A stretch of 64,000 nucleotides of DNA from Halioglobus japonicus (GTDB lineage Bacteria; Pseudomonadota; Gammaproteobacteria; Pseudomonadales; Halieaceae), in the NCBI GenBank assembly GCA_902705825.1, contig CACSIL010000023.1, positions 303,344-367,343 of the forward strand, in the 5' to 3' direction. Position numbers and translations under genes: made by a program. Below the pieces are notes generated by a model, which was not told where the DNA came from, searched no databases, and saw nothing but the letters and a program-made list of their open reading frames with translations. Each line of letters opens with the position of its first letter. Position 1 is the first letter of the stretch. Of this stretch, positions 62,474 through 64,000 are shown in pieces.

Positions 62474-63658
62474 ATGGCAAAATCCACTGACATTGGCCCG
62501 ATCGAGCAGGCCGCTATCCTCTGCTACAGGTCCTACACTAATACGAGTGTCGATGAGACGGGAATGCAGGCCTTGTTTGCCATGTTCGGTTCACCGTTGA
62601 GCCGGCAGCAGATCAGGCATGTGATAACACGCTCGCGCCAGAGCGACAGTTTTGGTGACGTGCGCTCCAGTATCGTCGAAAAATGGCAACACCGTTTCGA
62701 TAGCGCCAGCGGGCTGGGCGAAACGGACGCCCAACTTTTCCTGCAGGAACTGCTCACCTCCTTCGATCGCAATCTCCTGTTTGAATACGGCGTCAGCGCC
62801 AGCAGTACACGGATAGAGCGCGGCAGGGTCAGCGACAGCTGGACCTACTATGACGGCACGATGCCCTGCTGGACTGTGCACCTGACCACCAGAGGCAAGG
62901 CACTTTACCTCAATGACAACATTGAACTGAATGCCGGGCCAGGTGATGTACTACTCTTTCGTCCAGAGGCCAGATTCCACTGCGGCCTCTCTCCCGGCGC
63001 ACGGCACTGGGAGCATCGCTGGGCGCTGTTCCAGCCAAAACCTCACTGGGATGACATCCTCGAATGGCAACCATTGGACACGGGCATTTATCATGTGGCA
63101 GTAGCAGGCAATGAGCCTCTGGCCAAAATGGCAAGCGTGTTCGGGGAACTGGTAGAGCTCAATAACGAGCACACACCGTTGCAGGCAGACTTGCAGTACA
63201 ACAAGCTGGAAGAGCTGTTAATACGTGCCAAGGGACAGAGCGCAGCAGCAGACGACACCATCGACAAACGCATCCAGAAAGCCTGTGATTATATGCGCGG
63301 CAATATCGCAGGGGGATTCAGGCTGGACGAGGTTGCCACCGCATGCAATCTCTCGACCTCGCGGTTCGCGCACCTGTTCAGGGAGCAGATGGGCATCAGC
63401 CCCAAGTGCTGGAGCAATAATATGCGCCTGCAACAAGCGCGTAAGCTACTTCTCACCGATAGCGATGATATTAACCTTATCGCCAGGCAGGTCGGCTACG
63501 ACGACCCATCCCAATTCAGCAGATACTTCAAGAAGAGTATCGGTTGCAGTCCGCGCGAGTTTCGCAAAGCATTCAGCACCCGGCAAGACAGACAGATTGC
63601 CGCTCTGTCCCGAGTAAAACCCGACAGTGAACAGAGGTCGGCAGCAGCTTCCCATTAG
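62474..63658 (+). CDS. AraC-family transcriptional regulator with long N-terminal extension
   Basis: 394 residues from ATG 62474; an upstream ATG at 62366 is unlikely. About 115 residues without a recognised fold come first, then an AraC-type cupin (WTVHLTTRGKALYLNDN; GPGDVLLFRPEARFHC), then two helix-turn-helix motifs (FRLDEVATACNLSTSRFAHL; INLIARQVGYDDPSQFSRYF) and the closing GCSPREFRK. Typical sensors of this group are near 280 residues. It is divergent from the sulfatase gene and probably regulates it in response to a sugar or sulfated ligand. Confidence 0.87.
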   Translation: MAKSTDIGPIEQAAILCYRSYTNTSVDETGMQALFAMFGSPLSRQQIRHVITRSRQSDSFGDVRSSIVEKWQHRFDSASGLGETDAQLFLQELLTSFDRNLLFEYGVSASSTRIERGRVSDSWTYYDGTMPCWTVHLTTRGKALYLNDNIELNAGPGDVLLFRPEARFHCGLSPGARHWEHRWALFQPKPHWDDILEWQPLDTGIYHVAVAGNEPLAKMASVFGELVELNNEHTPLQADLQYNKLEELLIRAKGQSAAADDTIDKRIQKACDYMRGNIAGGFRLDEVATACNLSTSRFAHLFREQMGISPKCWSNNMRLQQARKLLLTDSDDINLIARQVGYDDPSQFSRYFKKSIGCSPREFRKAFSTRQDRQIAALSRVKPDSEQRSAAASH

Positions 63659-63706
63659 AGACCCACTGTAAATTGACGCACTCACCAACGCCGCATCACA
63701 CCCGCG

Positions 63707-63743
63707 CGCCCCAGGACTGGTGACATACAGACTGGGGTGCGAC
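63707..63743 (+). terminator. Strong hairpin after the regulator gene
   Basis: A 10-bp stem, 63707-63716 with 63734-63743, including CCCCAG/CTGGGG and one G-U pair, with a 17-base loop. It is 50 bases after the stop. No T-run follows, so it is at best a weak or factor-assisted terminator. Confidence 0.35.
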
Positions 63744-63902
63744 ATCAGCTACCGGCAAAATAGCAGGAAAAGCCAACTATTCAGCAGCTTGGCGCATTCA
63801 TTTGTCCCGCCCTACGCCCTACTTTAGTCGCGACAACAGGCGCACCAACAGCAAAAGAAACAGGCGTCGCAGCATAAAGAAGCATTTCAGCGAGAAACCA
63901 TA

Positions 63903-64000
63903 ATGAAAATAGTCGCACGGCAAGCTTTGCTATACACCGGATTTTTTCTGCTCATCAACAGCGCCGCTAACGCCGCGCCAGGTGAAGCTCCTCTGCGGCT
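63903..64000 (+). CDS. Start of an exported protein, cut by the window edge
   Basis: 32 codons are visible: MKIVARQALLYTGFFLL then INSAANAAPGEAP, a signal peptide with probable cleavage after ANA. The function cannot be told from this fragment. Confidence 0.6.
   Translation, partial: MKIVARQALLYTGFFLLINSAANAAPGEAPLR

Noticed and set aside
1-64000. CRISPR array, tRNA, rRNA, prophage or insertion sequence
   Set aside because: No regularly spaced repeats, cloverleaf-type sequences, transposase or phage proteins were found on reading both strands; a weak tRNA could still be missed without a covariance search.

Overview
The window reads as chromosome of a marine gammaproteobacterium, most like the Halieaceae/OM60-type Cellvibrionales. 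This is an inference from gene content: homodimeric aceE next to aceF, PurT, a DUF5062-type small protein, several secreted sulfatases, TonB-dependent receptors, AMP-forming acyl-CoA ligases and a bacterial P450. No marker gene such as 16S rRNA is present. I saw no tRNA, rRNA, transposase, integrase, CRISPR array or prophage gene. Coding density is high and most genes lie in short operons with stop/start overlaps.

0-14 kb is mostly housekeeping. It holds aceE and the start of aceF behind a promoter region with two perfect palindromes, a lipoprotein M16 zinc protease, an AI-2E/PerM-type permease, a TusA-like sulfur carrier, a low-G+C glycosyltransferase that looks foreign, a Rossmann NAD(P)-binding protein, a retropepsin-like protease and two different MscS-type channels. 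14.3-21 kb is an iron-uptake operon: a near-perfect Fur-box-like inverted repeat overlapping a TATAAT, then exbB, two exbD paralogues (the second with Asn replacing the membrane Asp), tonB, a catecholate-siderophore-type receptor, an FMN-dependent alpha-hydroxy-acid oxidase and the Fe(II)/2-oxoglutarate hydroxylase piuC.

21-38 kb mixes a PhyH-type dioxygenase, a sulfotransferase, a DUF4345 membrane protein coupled to a C-terminally anchored sulfatase, purT, the known but uncharacterised ATP-grasp / alpha-E / transglutaminase trio, an OmpA-family protein, an M13 peptidase, VOC-MOSC, and two convergent acyl-CoA ligases.

38-64 kb is an accessory catabolic region. It holds a secreted ThuA-like protein with an acidic linker and Cys-rich tail, a P450, three more sulfatases, a BtuB-like receptor, a DUF3604 protein, a VOC/GFA pair, a seven-repeat propeller lipoprotein and an AraC regulator. 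Its most unusual part is the minus-strand run at 45.3-53.9 kb: SDR, Gfo/Idh/MocA oxidoreductase, an Nramp-fold transporter without the Nramp metal ligands, a second Gfo/Idh/MocA oxidoreductase, and a roughly 1320-residue fusion of DUF1080 (3-keto-glycoside hydrolase-like), a second beta-sandwich, a PVC-type propeller, helical repeats and a cytochrome c. I infer a membrane-linked oxidative sugar or glycoside pathway in which sugars are oxidised to keto intermediates, cleaved, and electrons are passed to cytochrome c. That is a hypothesis from domain content and gene order only.
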